IMG/VR virus record: IMGVR_UViG_3300017917_001143 | Location: 1 to 29,215 of that record | Strand: one strand, 5' to 3' | Length of the DNA stretch: 29,215 nucleotides | Source of the DNA: a virus | Part shown: in pieces, positions 1 to 8,016 of the stretch | Numbering within the stretch: the stretch's first letter is position 1 | Layout: the number at the start of each line of letters is the position of its first letter | Position numbers and translations under genes: made by a program | Notes under the pieces: generated by a model | What the model saw: only the letters and a program-made list of their open reading frames with translations | Told to the model about the DNA's origin: nothing | Databases searched by the model: none

Positions 1-22
1 CCCCAACGCACACCGCCGCAGT

Positions 23-376
23 TCAGCGGTTTCCGGCTCCGCCCATCCGAACGGCCACGTGGTAGTTCTCAGCGGTTGGCTTGGTGATGCGCAGTACGGC
101 CGGGCACGACTGGCCCCCGTACTCGTTGATTGCGTCCAGCGCCTCGGTTGCTCCGTCAGCGACTGGCCCGTAGTCCACCCCGTCCATGACCAGATGCGCC
201 TTGCCGTCCACCAGATCCAGTCGGGCAACGAAACACTGGTCCCGCTCACCTTTGAGCGGGAACTTGGCAATCCAGACATTGTACGACCGCCCGCTGGAGT
301 TGTCGGCGAACGCCTGGGCAAACGCCTCGCTTGCCCGTAGCGGCTGGTGCTTGACCTTGGCTCCAAACAGTCCCAT
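23..376 (-). CDS. Hypothetical protein, 117 aa, leftward
   Basis: Not recognised with confidence. The start is the ATG at 376, giving MGLFGAK; a GGGGAGG ribosome-binding site lies just upstream on the minus strand, whereas the longer reading from 418 has no better site. The protein is soluble, with no signal peptide or membrane segment. The middle has alternating hydrophobic strands around residues 30-65, and a conserved-looking stretch ITKPTAENYHVAV lies near the C-terminus. It faces away from the packaging operon and is divergent from the methyltransferase gene, with 53 bp between them. It could be the last gene of a leftward early or host-interaction operon lying outside the window. A HIRAN-like beta fold is possible, but I could not establish the motif. 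Confidence 0.7.
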   Translation of the reverse strand: MGLFGAKVKHQPLRASEAFAQAFADNSSGRSYNVWIAKFPLKGERDQCFVARLDLVDGKAHLVMDGVDYGPVADGATEALDAINEYGGQSCPAVLRITKPTAENYHVAVRMGGAGNR

Positions 377-429
377 TACGCCTCCCCGTTCACCCTGAAT
401 GTACCTCTCCCTGCGCAAGGAATCCTGCC

Positions 430-1680
430 GTGATACTCGAATCCTTGGCCCCTCTGGCGGTCAATATTGACTCCCTAGTGGGCCTACCAGGCAACCCCCG
501 AAAGGGCGACACGGAGGCTGTGGCGGCCAGTTTGGCCCGCTTCGGCCAGCGCAAGCCCATCGTGGTGCGAGCCTCTGACCGGACCATCGTGGCAGGCAAC
601 CACACCTGGATGGCAGCCAAGTCTCTCGGCTGGGCCGAGATCGCCGCCGTGCTGGTGGACGACGACGAAGCCACAGCCAAGGCGTTCGCCCTCGCCGACA
701 ACCGCACCGCCGAGCTGGGCACCTACGACGAGGCGCTGCTGCTAGATCTGATCCGCTCCGTTGGCGAGGTCGACCCCTCGCTGCTACTCGACACCGGCTG
801 GTCCGAGGACGCCGTGCGCGACCTAGTGGACCGCATTGACCCCGGCTTGCCGGACGCCCCGCCGGCTGACGAGGCACCTGAGCCGCCCGCGGAGGCGTTC
901 AGCAAGCCGGGCGACGTGTGGGTGCTTGGCGGGCACCGGGTGGTCTGCGGCGACTCCACGGACGTCACCGTTTACGACGCGCTGCTCGGCGAGGCCAAGG
1001 TCGACTGCGTGTGGACGGACCCGCCGTATGGGGTGGACTACGTCGGCAAGACGAAGGACGCGCTGACGATCAAGAACGACGGTGCCGGTGGTCTGCCTGA
1101 CCTGCTCGCGGCTGCGTTTAACGCCGTCACGCTTGCGGGTAAGGATGGCGCCTCCATTTACGTGGCGCACGCTGAGTCACAGCGGCTGGCTTTCACTCAG
1201 GCTTTCGTGGACGCTGGATGGCGACTACATCAGACCTTGATTTGGGACAAGGGCACCATTGCGCTCGGTCACTCGGACTACCACTACCGGCACGAGCCGA
1301 TCCTGTTCGGCTACCTGCCCGGCGGCGGTCGGCGTGGTCGCGGCGGCACTGGCTGGTACGGCGACAACAGCCAGCAGTCCGTGCTCAACGTGCCCAAGCC
1401 GAGCGCCAACCGCGAGCACCCCACGATGAAGCCCATCGATCTCATCGTCATCTGCCTAAACAACAGCGCGCCCAAGGGCGGCCTCGTCCTTGACCCCTTC
1501 GGCGGCAGCGGCTCGACGCTGATGGCCTGCGAATACACCGGGCGCAAGGCCCGCCTTATCGAACTTGACCCCCGCTACGTGGACGTGATCTGCCGGCGCT
1601 GGCAGGAGCACACGGGCGCCAAGCCAGTCCTGGAGTCCACGGGCAAGCCCCACGACTTTACAGGAGGAAGCAATGGCTAA
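430..1680 (+). CDS. ParB-like N-terminal domain fused to DNA (adenine/cytosine-N4) methyltransferase, 416 aa
   Basis: Transfers a methyl group from S-adenosylmethionine to an exocyclic amino group in DNA, probably protecting phage DNA from restriction. Residues about 8-105 look like a ParB/sulfiredoxin-type nuclease domain, with the AGNHTWMAA segment in place of the usual G-H-R-R motif. The methylase domain follows, with motif IV DPPY at residues 197-200 and motif I DPFGGSGST from residue 355. Motif IV before motif I is the beta-class order. Residues about 290-305 are Gly/Arg-rich and lie where a target-recognition region would be. The start is GTG at 430 with AAGGAA upstream. The 3' end overlaps the small terminase gene by 8 nt, so the two are translationally coupled. 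Whether it makes N6-adenine or N4-cytosine cannot be told from sequence alone. Confidence 0.9.
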   Translation: MILESLAPLAVNIDSLVGLPGNPRKGDTEAVAASLARFGQRKPIVVRASDRTIVAGNHTWMAAKSLGWAEIAAVLVDDDEATAKAFALADNRTAELGTYDEALLLDLIRSVGEVDPSLLLDTGWSEDAVRDLVDRIDPGLPDAPPADEAPEPPAEAFSKPGDVWVLGGHRVVCGDSTDVTVYDALLGEAKVDCVWTDPPYGVDYVGKTKDALTIKNDGAGGLPDLLAAAFNAVTLAGKDGASIYVAHAESQRLAFTQAFVDAGWRLHQTLIWDKGTIALGHSDYHYRHEPILFGYLPGGGRRGRGGTGWYGDNSQQSVLNVPKPSANREHPTMKPIDLIVICLNNSAPKGGLVLDPFGGSGSTLMACEYTGRKARLIELDPRYVDVICRRWQEHTGAKPVLESTGKPHDFTGGSNG

Positions 1681-2110
1681 CCCTCCGAAGCCCGTGGAGC
1701 GCAAGCGCGCCCTTGGCAACCCTGGCAAGCGCACGCTGCCGCCATTGGCAAGCGTCACGTCGCTTCCGGCTACCGGCGGGGTGCCCGAACCGCTCCGCCC
1801 CCTCGGTCCCGAGGGCCGCAAGATGTGGGACCGCATCTGGACCGGCGGCGCGACGTGGGTGGCCCAGCAGACAGACATCGAGCTCGTGCAGATGTGCTGC
1901 GAGGCGATGGACGAGCGGGTGGCCCTGCGTGTCGCCGTGCTGCGCGGCAGCGATTGGCGCGACCGTGTTGCGCTGCGAAGCCTTGAGTCCGACCTGCGCT
2001 CAATGCTGGCCTCACTGGGATTCACCCCCATCGACCGCACCCGCATGGGTGTTGCCGAGGTGGCCCAGGAGTCCAAGCTTGACGCCTTGCGAGCACGTCG
2101 GGCTCGATAG
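1673..2110 (+). CDS. Terminase small subunit, P27-like, 145 aa
   Basis: Recognises phage DNA and hands it to the large terminase for packaging. The basic N-terminus with LGNPGKRTLP, followed by a long helical region rich in Glu, Arg and Leu, is typical of the P27 family of small terminases, and the 145-aa length fits. The start ATG at 1673 sits inside the end of the methyltransferase gene behind GGAGGAAG. Its stop overlaps the large terminase start (TAGTG). The position directly before the large subunit supports the call strongly. Recognition from sequence alone is moderate, because small terminases diverge quickly. Confidence 0.85.
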   Translation: MANPPKPVERKRALGNPGKRTLPPLASVTSLPATGGVPEPLRPLGPEGRKMWDRIWTGGATWVAQQTDIELVQMCCEAMDERVALRVAVLRGSDWRDRVALRSLESDLRSMLASLGFTPIDRTRMGVAEVAQESKLDALRARRAR

Positions 2111-3624
2111 TGCCCAAGGTGGCTGGCTGGCCGCCAGCAATCCTCACGCCAGTGCCGGCCCCAGACCGCAAGCGCGGCGACGGGCTGCTGGTGGCTGACT
2201 TCATCGAGCAGCTGTGCCCGCAGGTGAAGGACTCCATCGCGGGCCGGGCGGGGGAGCCGCTGCACTTGCGGCCCTGGCAGCGGCAGTTGATGCAGCACGC
2301 CTACGCTCGCCGCCCCGATGGCCGCTACCGCCACCGGCGCCTGCTGATCGGCCTGCCACGTAAGTCCGGCAAGTCTGCGCTCGGCTCGGGCATGGCGCTT
2401 TACGCGCTGCTGATGGGACCGAAAGGTGGCGAGGTCTACTCCTGTGCAGCCGACCGCGACCAGGCGCGCATCGTGTTCGGTTCAGCAAAGGCGATGGTTG
2501 AGAACAGTCCTGAGCTGGCGGCGCAGACCAAGTTGTACCGCGACGCGATCGAAGTGCCATCGACCGGTTCCATCTACCGGGTGCTGTCCTCGGAGGCGTT
2601 CACCAAGGAGGGCCTGAATCCGCACGCGGTCATCTTCGACGAGGTGCACGCCTCGCCCGACGACGAGCTGTGGAACGTCATGGCCCTGGCGATGGGCGCC
2701 CGCGTCGACCCGATGCTCATCGGCATCACGACGCCGGGCGTGAAGTCCGACCGCACTGGGCAGGACAGCATCGCGTACCGACTGTTCCAGCACGGACAGC
2801 GGATCGCCTCCGGCGAGGTCAGCGATCCGTCATTCTTCATGGCGTGGTGGAAGGCGCCGGACGACGCCGACCACACCGATCCGAAGGTGTGGAAGGCAGC
2901 CAACCCCGGCTTCGGCGACCTCCAAGACCCAGAGGACTTCGCCGCCGCGGTCACGACCACGCCGGAAAACGAGTTCAAGACCAAGCGCCTCGGCATGTGG
3001 GTCAACGCGCAGACGGCCTGGCTGCCAACTGGGTCGTGGACTGGGCTCGCCAGCCAGCCGCCGCCGCCGGACGACGTCGAGTGCGTGCTTGGCTTTGACG
3101 GATCGTTCTCCGGCGACTCGACGGCGCTGGTCGGCGTCACCGTCGAGGACCCCCCGCGCATCTGGCTGGTCAAGGTGTGGGAGAAGCAGCCCACGGACAC
3201 CGACGACTGGCGCGTGGACATCGCCGAGGTTGAGGCCACGATCATCGCCGAGTGCGGTCGCCGCCGCGTGCTTGAGGTGGCGTGCGACCCGTTCCGCTGG
3301 CAGCGGTCGATGCAGGAGCTGGCGGCGATTGGACTGCCCATCGTCGAGTACCCGTCGTCCTCGCCGTCGCGCATGGTGCCCGCAACTGCCAAGTTCTACG
3401 ACGCCGTCATGTCCGGCAGCGTCGCGCATGACCATCACCCGACGCTGGCCAGGCACCTCGACAACTGCGTCGTCAAGACCGACCGGCTCGGGCCACGTAT
3501 CACCAAGGAGAACCGCGGCTCGCCGCGCAAGATCGACGCCGCAGTCGCCGCCGTCATGGCGTTCGACCGAGCCGTGTGGGTGCGGGAGAAAGAGCCGCCA
3601 GTGCCCACCGTGAACTTCTACTAG
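2110..3624 (+). CDS. terL: Terminase large subunit, ATPase and nuclease, 504 aa
   Basis: Motor that cuts concatemeric DNA and pumps it into the prohead. The Walker A-type loop GLPRKSGKS is at residues 81-89. Walker B ends in D177-E178 (IFDEVHAS). The RNase H-like nuclease domain supplies acidic residues at D330 (GFDGSFSGD), D393 (ACDPFRW) and D476 (KIDAAVA). The length is normal for actinophage large terminases. The start is GTG at 2110, sharing one base with the small terminase stop (TAGTG), which implies re-initiation. It is followed after 10 nt by a small membrane protein gene and then portal. No frameshift or truncation is seen. Confidence 0.97.
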   Translation: MPKVAGWPPAILTPVPAPDRKRGDGLLVADFIEQLCPQVKDSIAGRAGEPLHLRPWQRQLMQHAYARRPDGRYRHRRLLIGLPRKSGKSALGSGMALYALLMGPKGGEVYSCAADRDQARIVFGSAKAMVENSPELAAQTKLYRDAIEVPSTGSIYRVLSSEAFTKEGLNPHAVIFDEVHASPDDELWNVMALAMGARVDPMLIGITTPGVKSDRTGQDSIAYRLFQHGQRIASGEVSDPSFFMAWWKAPDDADHTDPKVWKAANPGFGDLQDPEDFAAAVTTTPENEFKTKRLGMWVNAQTAWLPTGSWTGLASQPPPPDDVECVLGFDGSFSGDSTALVGVTVEDPPRIWLVKVWEKQPTDTDDWRVDIAEVEATIIAECGRRRVLEVACDPFRWQRSMQELAAIGLPIVEYPSSSPSRMVPATAKFYDAVMSGSVAHDHHPTLARHLDNCVVKTDRLGPRITKENRGSPRKIDAAVAAVMAFDRAVWVREKEPPVPTVNFY

Positions 3625-3634
3625 GAGGCCGCCC

Positions 3635-3769
3635 GTGCGCGCTCTCGCACTCCAGGCTGTCGGCGCCGCCCTCGTCGTGACCGGCTTCGCACTCATCGCC
3701 CCGTTCGCTGGCTTCCTCGCCGCGGGTGCGGCGCTCATCACCTTCGGCATCGCTCTTGAGAGGGGCTGA
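3635..3769 (+). CDS. Small hydrophobic membrane protein, 44 aa
   Basis: A tiny gene between large terminase and portal. The GTG at 3635 follows an AGGAGG ribosome-binding site at the correct spacing, and the TGA at 3767-3769 lies 1 nt before the portal ATG. The product is almost wholly hydrophobic: MRALALQAVGAALV, then a second apolar stretch ending in LERG, consistent with two short membrane spans or a hairpin. Small membrane proteins at this spot are seen in other actinophages, but their role is unknown. The clean ribosome-binding site and tight packing make it very likely translated. Confidence 0.75.
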   Translation: MRALALQAVGAALVVTGFALIAPFAGFLAAGAALITFGIALERG

Positions 3770-3770
3770 C

Positions 3771-5201
3771 ATGCTCGGTCGCCTCCTCGGTGGGCGTGAT
3801 CCTGAGACCCGCAACGTCACCTGGCAGTCGCTGTGGCTGACGGACCAGGACATCCCCGTCCGCACCCTGTCGGGTGTCTCGGTGACGCAGCAGAACGTGA
3901 TGGCGCAGGCCGCGGTGTTCGACGCGGTGCGCCTCATCGCGGACCCCATCTGCACGCTGCCCATCGGCACGTTCATCCGTCAGAACGGGGAGCGCCGCCC
4001 GTTCTACCCGCAGCCCGCGTGGATCGAGCAGCCGGACCCGGACCCCTCTGTGCAGCGGTCGGACCACTACCAGCAGATCATGGTCAGCCTGCTGCTCAAC
4101 GGCAACTACTACGGGCGCATCCTGCGGGAGAAGGGCGAGATCGTCGCCATCGCCCCGCTCGACCCGACGCGGGTGGAGCCGAAGCGCAACAAGGCCGGCT
4201 TCGTCGAGTTCATCGTCGACCAGACCACTGCGCTGCAGGCGTCCGACGTCGTCCACATCACCGAGCTCCGTGAGCCGGGTGCGCTCAAGGGCGTGTCCCG
4301 CATCGAGCGACTGCGCGAGGTGTTCGGCATCGGCAAGGCGCTCGACGAGTACGTGGCGCGCTACTTCTCCGGCACCCTGTCCTCCGGCATCGTGCTCTAC
4401 CCCGGCGAGATGTCACCCGAGCAGGCCAAGAGCCTGAAGGACGAGTTCGAAAAGAACAGCAAGGGCCTGCGCAACGCGCACCGCCCCAACATCCTCACCG
4501 GCGGCGCCAAGTACGAGCGCATCGCGGCAACCGCGGACGAGGCGCAACTGACGCAGGCCCGTGACTTCTTCACCCTTGAGGTCGCCCGCGCCTTCAAGAT
4601 CCCGCCGAGCAAGCTCGGAGTGAACACTCCCGGCACCCGCGCCTACGCCTCGGTGGAGCAGGACAACATCGACTTCGTCACCACGACGCTGCGCTACTAC
4701 GTCTACAAGATCGAGGAGGCGTACAGCCGCCTCCTGCAGCCCCGTGCCGCGTTCATCCGGCTCAACATGGAGGCGCTCCTCCGGGGCGACCAGCAGTCGC
4801 GCTACGCGGCCTACAGCCAGGGCGTGCAAGCGGGCTTCCTGTCGATCAACGACATCCACCGACTGGAGGACATGCGGCCCGTGGACGGCGGCGACACCTA
4901 CCGGGTGCCGCTGGCGAACGTCGACCTGGGCGCGGCCAACATCACCGAGACCCAGATGCGCGTGGAGATGGCCGTGCAGCTCATCACCGCGGGCTTCGAC
5001 CCCGAGGCCGCACTGGCCGCGGTGGGCCTGCCGGGCATCGACCACACCGGGCTCGCCAGTTCCCAACTGCAGGCCATCGACGCCAGCGGCGACACCAGCA
5101 ACGACAACGACGCCGACGAGGCACCGACGCGCACCGTGCGGCACATCGAGCGTGACGAACAGGGCTTCATCGCCCGCATCATCGAAACCGAGGAGCACTG
5201 A
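3771..5201 (+). CDS. Portal protein, HK97 family, 476 aa
   Basis: Forms the dodecameric ring at one capsid vertex through which DNA enters and leaves. Typical HK97-portal features include an N-terminal segment VFDAVRLIADPI near residue 45, NGNYYGRI, the IAPLDPTRV block, and the region around KIPPSKLGVNTPG. The C-terminus (about residues 430-476) is acidic and low in complexity. The start is ATG at 3771 behind GAGAGGGG. A longer reading from 3726 would overlap the upstream small gene and lacks a site. The stop shares one base with the next ATG (TGATG). Unlike the usual portal-protease-capsid order, three other genes separate it from the protease. Confidence 0.95.
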   Translation: MLGRLLGGRDPETRNVTWQSLWLTDQDIPVRTLSGVSVTQQNVMAQAAVFDAVRLIADPICTLPIGTFIRQNGERRPFYPQPAWIEQPDPDPSVQRSDHYQQIMVSLLLNGNYYGRILREKGEIVAIAPLDPTRVEPKRNKAGFVEFIVDQTTALQASDVVHITELREPGALKGVSRIERLREVFGIGKALDEYVARYFSGTLSSGIVLYPGEMSPEQAKSLKDEFEKNSKGLRNAHRPNILTGGAKYERIAATADEAQLTQARDFFTLEVARAFKIPPSKLGVNTPGTRAYASVEQDNIDFVTTTLRYYVYKIEEAYSRLLQPRAAFIRLNMEALLRGDQQSRYAAYSQGVQAGFLSINDIHRLEDMRPVDGGDTYRVPLANVDLGAANITETQMRVEMAVQLITAGFDPEAALAAVGLPGIDHTGLASSQLQAIDASGDTSNDNDADEAPTRTVRHIERDEQGFIARIIETEEH

Positions 5202-5560
5202 TGGCAACCGTCCTCTCTGACGCGGGCAAGAACCTCGCGCTCAACGGCTTCGCGGGCGGCGCCGTCTACGCCAGCCTGCACAACGGCAACCCGTCCACCA
5301 CGGGCGCCAACGAGATCACCGGCGGCTCCCCGGCCTACGCCCGCAAGTCGGTCTCCTGGGCCGCTGCAGCGTCCGGCGCGCTGACCACCAACGCGCAGAT
5401 CGTGTTCGACGTCCCCGCGGGCACGACGATTCAGTACGTCGGCTTCTGGTCTCTCGCCTCGGGCGGCACGTTCTACGGCCACGTCACGATCACCAACGAG
5501 ACCTTCGCGGGTCAGGGCACCTACACCATCGCGTCCGGCGACATCGACTTCACGGCGTAG
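5201..5560 (+). CDS. Virion-associated beta protein, tail-fibre/decoration type, 119 aa
   Basis: A small Gly-, Ala- and Thr-rich protein. The segment YASLHNGNPSTTGANEITGG and the later VPAGTTIQYVGFWSLASGG are a recurrent module of actinophage tail-fibre or virion proteins, built around short beta strands (family recognition from memory, no formal search). There is no signal peptide or membrane span. It starts one base inside the portal stop, so it is translationally coupled to it. Its presence in the head module suggests a head- or neck-associated adhesin or decoration protein, but it could equally be a fibre subunit whose gene has moved. Function is inferred. Confidence 0.75.
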   Translation: MATVLSDAGKNLALNGFAGGAVYASLHNGNPSTTGANEITGGSPAYARKSVSWAAAASGALTTNAQIVFDVPAGTTIQYVGFWSLASGGTFYGHVTITNETFAGQGTYTIASGDIDFTA

Positions 5561-5563
5561 CAC

Positions 5564-6385
5564 ATGGCGATCACGACGGGTGACGGCTACGTCGCCTCTT
5601 CCAAGCAGATCATCACCTACACCAAGACGGCGGCCACGACGACGACGGCCAACTCGCGCTCGACCATCCGCGGCGCGGCGGGCAACCCCGGCGCGGCGAC
5701 GATGGCCTACACCGCGTTCGCGTCCAACGGCCAGGTGCCGACCGACGCCACCTCGGGCATGCCGGTCATCAACGCCTTCGGCGGCGGCGCCACCGGCTAC
5801 CTGACCCGCGTGCAGTGGAACAACTCCGTCGTGGGCCGCGTCGAGCTGTGGGACGTCCTCTGGGGCGGCAACATCCCCACCGGCGCCGGCGGCTTCGGCT
5901 CCCTGCAGACCCTCAACGCCACCCCGGCGTCGTACCTCAGTCGCTGCCCGGACGGCGCCGGTCACGGCCTGCGCATCTTCTTCGAGATCACGACCACGAT
6001 GTCGGCCACCGCGACGACGCTGAGCGTCACCTACACCAACAGCGACGGCACGGGCTCCCGCTCCACGGGCGCCAGCGCCTCGCTGTCCGGCCTCATCGCC
6101 AACCGCTGGGTCGAGTTCCCGCTGCAGGCCGGTGACCGCGGCGTGCAGAAGATCGACGCGGTCGTCATCGGTGGCGCGACGAACGCCGCAGGCGTGGGCA
6201 ACATCATCGTCGCCCGCCCGCTGTGGACGAACGGCACCCGCGTCGCCAACTCCGGCACCAGCGAGGGGCTCGACATGACGGGCATGCCCATCGTCTACGC
6301 CGACTCTGCCCTCGTCGTGACCACCGTGGCTGACTCGACCTCCTCCGGCATCGTGGACATGAACATCGAAATCGCCAACGGCTAG
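5564..6385 (+). CDS. Putative virion structural protein, 273 aa
   Basis: Not assigned to a named family. It is rich in Thr, Ser, Ala and Gly with short alternating strands throughout, as expected for a beta-sandwich virion protein. Visible landmarks are RVELWDVLWGGNIPTGAGG around residues 92-110, a single Cys in SRCPDG, and GDRGVQKID near residue 190. It starts 3 nt after the previous stop, with no strong ribosome-binding site, so it probably depends on coupling. It sits between two other unusual virion-type genes in the portal-protease gap. The strand-rich, Thr/Ser-rich composition would suit a surface-exposed protein and possible O-glycosylation, but that is inference. Confidence 0.75.
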   Translation: MAITTGDGYVASSKQIITYTKTAATTTTANSRSTIRGAAGNPGAATMAYTAFASNGQVPTDATSGMPVINAFGGGATGYLTRVQWNNSVVGRVELWDVLWGGNIPTGAGGFGSLQTLNATPASYLSRCPDGAGHGLRIFFEITTTMSATATTLSVTYTNSDGTGSRSTGASASLSGLIANRWVEFPLQAGDRGVQKIDAVVIGGATNAAGVGNIIVARPLWTNGTRVANSGTSEGLDMTGMPIVYADSALVVTTVADSTSSGIVDMNIEIANG

Positions 6386-6393
6386 GAGGGGCC

Positions 6394-7188
6394 ATGCCTC
6401 TCACCCCTCCTGAGCGTTGGGGCACCGGCAATCCGCTGCGCCGCCTGCGGCTTTCGGAAGCGTTCATCACGCAGACGCACGGCGGCGCCGCCGGTGACGT
6501 CGTCACCAGCATGGAGTTCCCGACTCCGGCCAGCAATGACAACAAGACTGGCACCGTCGCCGGCGCGCTTGCCCTCTCGGGCACCGTCGTAGGCAAGGAG
6601 GGCGCCACCGGCACCGTCGCCGGTGCCATCGCCCTGTCCGGCACCATTACGGGCAAGGAAGGCGCCCTAGGGGCCGTCACCGGGACGCTGGCACTGTCTG
6701 GCACCACCGCCGGAAAGAAGGGCGCCAGCGGCGCCACAGCGGGCACCGTGACCCTCTCCGGCATGGCAGAGGGCACCGAGGGCCGCACCGTCACCGTCGC
6801 GGGGCAGATCACGCTCGACGGCACCGTCATCGGCACCAAGTCCGACCCCGACGGCCCGGTGGCGCCGGAGTCCACCGGAGGCGGGGGCGGCTACTACCGC
6901 TACCAGCAGCCACCGGCGCCGAAACCCCAGCCCATCGAGCGCCGCTCGGGCAAGGTGCGCGGCACCGTCACCGTGCGCGGCTACATCCGGGGTCGCAAGG
7001 GCGCCGCCACCGCTGCCCGCTCAACGGTCACCGCCCGCTGCGAGATACGCGGCGGCAAGGGCGCCGCCGGTGACGCCTGGATGCACACCGTTACCCGCGC
7101 CGCCGCGCACGGCACCGGCATCTCAATGGTGCCGCACAACCACATTCGCCAGATGCGCGAAGACGCCGAACTGATGCTGTTGATCTGA
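6394..7188 (+). CDS. Repeat protein with seven 20-residue repeats, 264 aa
   Basis: Residues 52-151 are five tandem 20-residue repeats of the form (T/S)G-x-V-x-G-x-(L/V)-x-(L/V)-x-G-x-(V/I)-x-G-K-x-G-A. After a Gly-rich and Pro-rich linker (152-184) two more copies follow at 185-204 and 205-224, in which Ala and Ser are widely replaced by Arg. The regular Gly and alternating Val/Leu predict a beta-solenoid or stacked beta structure. The N-terminus (residues 9-28) is basic and the C-terminus ends in a short helix. The start is ATG at 6394 behind AGGAGGGG. The protease gene follows after 11 nt. Probable virion surface or spacer protein; function inferred. Confidence 0.75.
   Translation: MPLTPPERWGTGNPLRRLRLSEAFITQTHGGAAGDVVTSMEFPTPASNDNKTGTVAGALALSGTVVGKEGATGTVAGAIALSGTITGKEGALGAVTGTLALSGTTAGKKGASGATAGTVTLSGMAEGTEGRTVTVAGQITLDGTVIGTKSDPDGPVAPESTGGGGGYYRYQQPPAPKPQPIERRSGKVRGTVTVRGYIRGRKGAATAARSTVTARCEIRGGKGAAGDAWMHTVTRAAAHGTGISMVPHNHIRQMREDAELMLLI
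6547..6846 (+). repeat. Five tandem 60-bp coding repeats
   Basis: Five in-frame copies of a 60-bp unit coding for the 20-residue repeat. Copies 1 and 2 are the most alike at both DNA and protein level, and the fifth is the most diverged, consistent with growth by unequal recombination followed by drift. Confidence 0.85.
6946..7065 (+). repeat. Two further diverged 60-bp coding repeats
   Basis: Two more copies of the same 20-residue pattern after a linker of about 33 residues, now Arg-rich. Spacing of Gly (positions 2, 6, 12, 16, 19 of the unit in copy 6) matches the first array, so both arrays probably share an origin. Confidence 0.7.
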
Positions 7189-7199
7189 AGGGAACGCCC

Positions 7200-7913
7200 A
7201 TGTCGATGGAGATTCGCGAGCTGACTGCCGATCTGGCAGAACTGCGCGCCGCCGACGAGTCCGACGGCATGACGCTGCACGGGTACGCCGCCCGGTTCAA
7301 CTCCCGCAGCGAGGACATGGGGTTCAGGGAGACCATCGAGCCCGGCGCCTTCACCCGCAGCCTCAAGGCGCGCAACGACATCAAGGCGCTGTTCAACCAC
7401 GATCCGGGGCAGGTGCTGGGCTCTACCCGCGCCGGCACGCTCGTCCTCACCGAGGACGACCGCGGACTGGCCGACACGATCTCGCTGCCGGAGACCACGA
7501 TTGGCAAGGACACCGCCATCAGCGTGCGCCGCGGCGACATCAGCGCGCAGTCGTTCGGCTTCTCCGTCGTCAAGGACGAGTGGAACAGCGACTACAGCGA
7601 GCGCCGACTGCTGGAAGTCAGGCTGCACGAGGTCTCAATCGTCGCTTTTCCGGCATACAAAGCGACCTCGGTCAACGTCCGCGCCATCGCCCGACTCGCC
7701 AAGCGCACCGAGCAGGACGCCGAGGCTCTCGCCGACGCGATGAGCGCGCTGGAGCGCGGCGACGACCTGACCGTCGACCAGGCGTCGGTGCTCATGGAGG
7801 CCGTCGACCGCTCGACCCCCAAGGTCGAGGTCGAGGAGCCGCCCGCACCGGGCACCCCGCTGTCCATCCTGTCCAAGCGGCTCGACCTCATCCAGATGAA
7901 GTTGAGCCTCTGA
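7200..7913 (+). CDS. Prohead protease, HK97 gp4-like (peptidase U35), 237 aa
   Basis: Serine protease that cleaves the scaffold region off the major capsid protein during head maturation. Features include HGYAARFN near residue 27, the catalytic His in FNHD (H67), and the catalytic Ser in GDISAQSFGF (S118). VRLHEVSIVAFPAY at about 143-156 is the typical closing block of the domain. Residues after about 165 form an acidic helical tail that could bind assembly partners. The start is ATG at 7200 behind AAGGGAA. It lies directly before the capsid gene as expected. No key residue is missing. Confidence 0.95.
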   Translation: MSMEIRELTADLAELRAADESDGMTLHGYAARFNSRSEDMGFRETIEPGAFTRSLKARNDIKALFNHDPGQVLGSTRAGTLVLTEDDRGLADTISLPETTIGKDTAISVRRGDISAQSFGFSVVKDEWNSDYSERRLLEVRLHEVSIVAFPAYKATSVNVRAIARLAKRTEQDAEALADAMSALERGDDLTVDQASVLMEAVDRSTPKVEVEEPPAPGTPLSILSKRLDLIQMKLSL

Positions 7914-7930
7914 CCCCACATTCCACCCGA

Positions 7931-7969
7931 CTGCGGAGCCGCGTCGGGTCTTGCGTCTGCGGAGCCGCG
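7931..7969 (+). repeat. 13-bp direct repeat with hairpin in the protease-capsid gap
   Basis: CTGCGGAGCCGCG occurs at 7931-7943 and again at 7957-7969 (26-bp period). The first copy, with its flanks, can fold as CCGAC, a bulged T, GCG, a GAGC loop, CGC and GTCGG. It lies in the 103-bp gap before the capsid start and might be an mRNA processing or attenuation element that sets capsid expression. No U-tract follows, so I do not call it a terminator. Confidence 0.45.
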
Positions 7970-8016
7970 GCGCGCAATCCACCACCTGCGCACCCACCAC
8001 ACACCAAAGGAGCACC

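Noticed and set aside
1-429. cos site or packaging start before the terminase genes.
   Set aside because: No palindromic or terminus-like sequence could be supported by eye.
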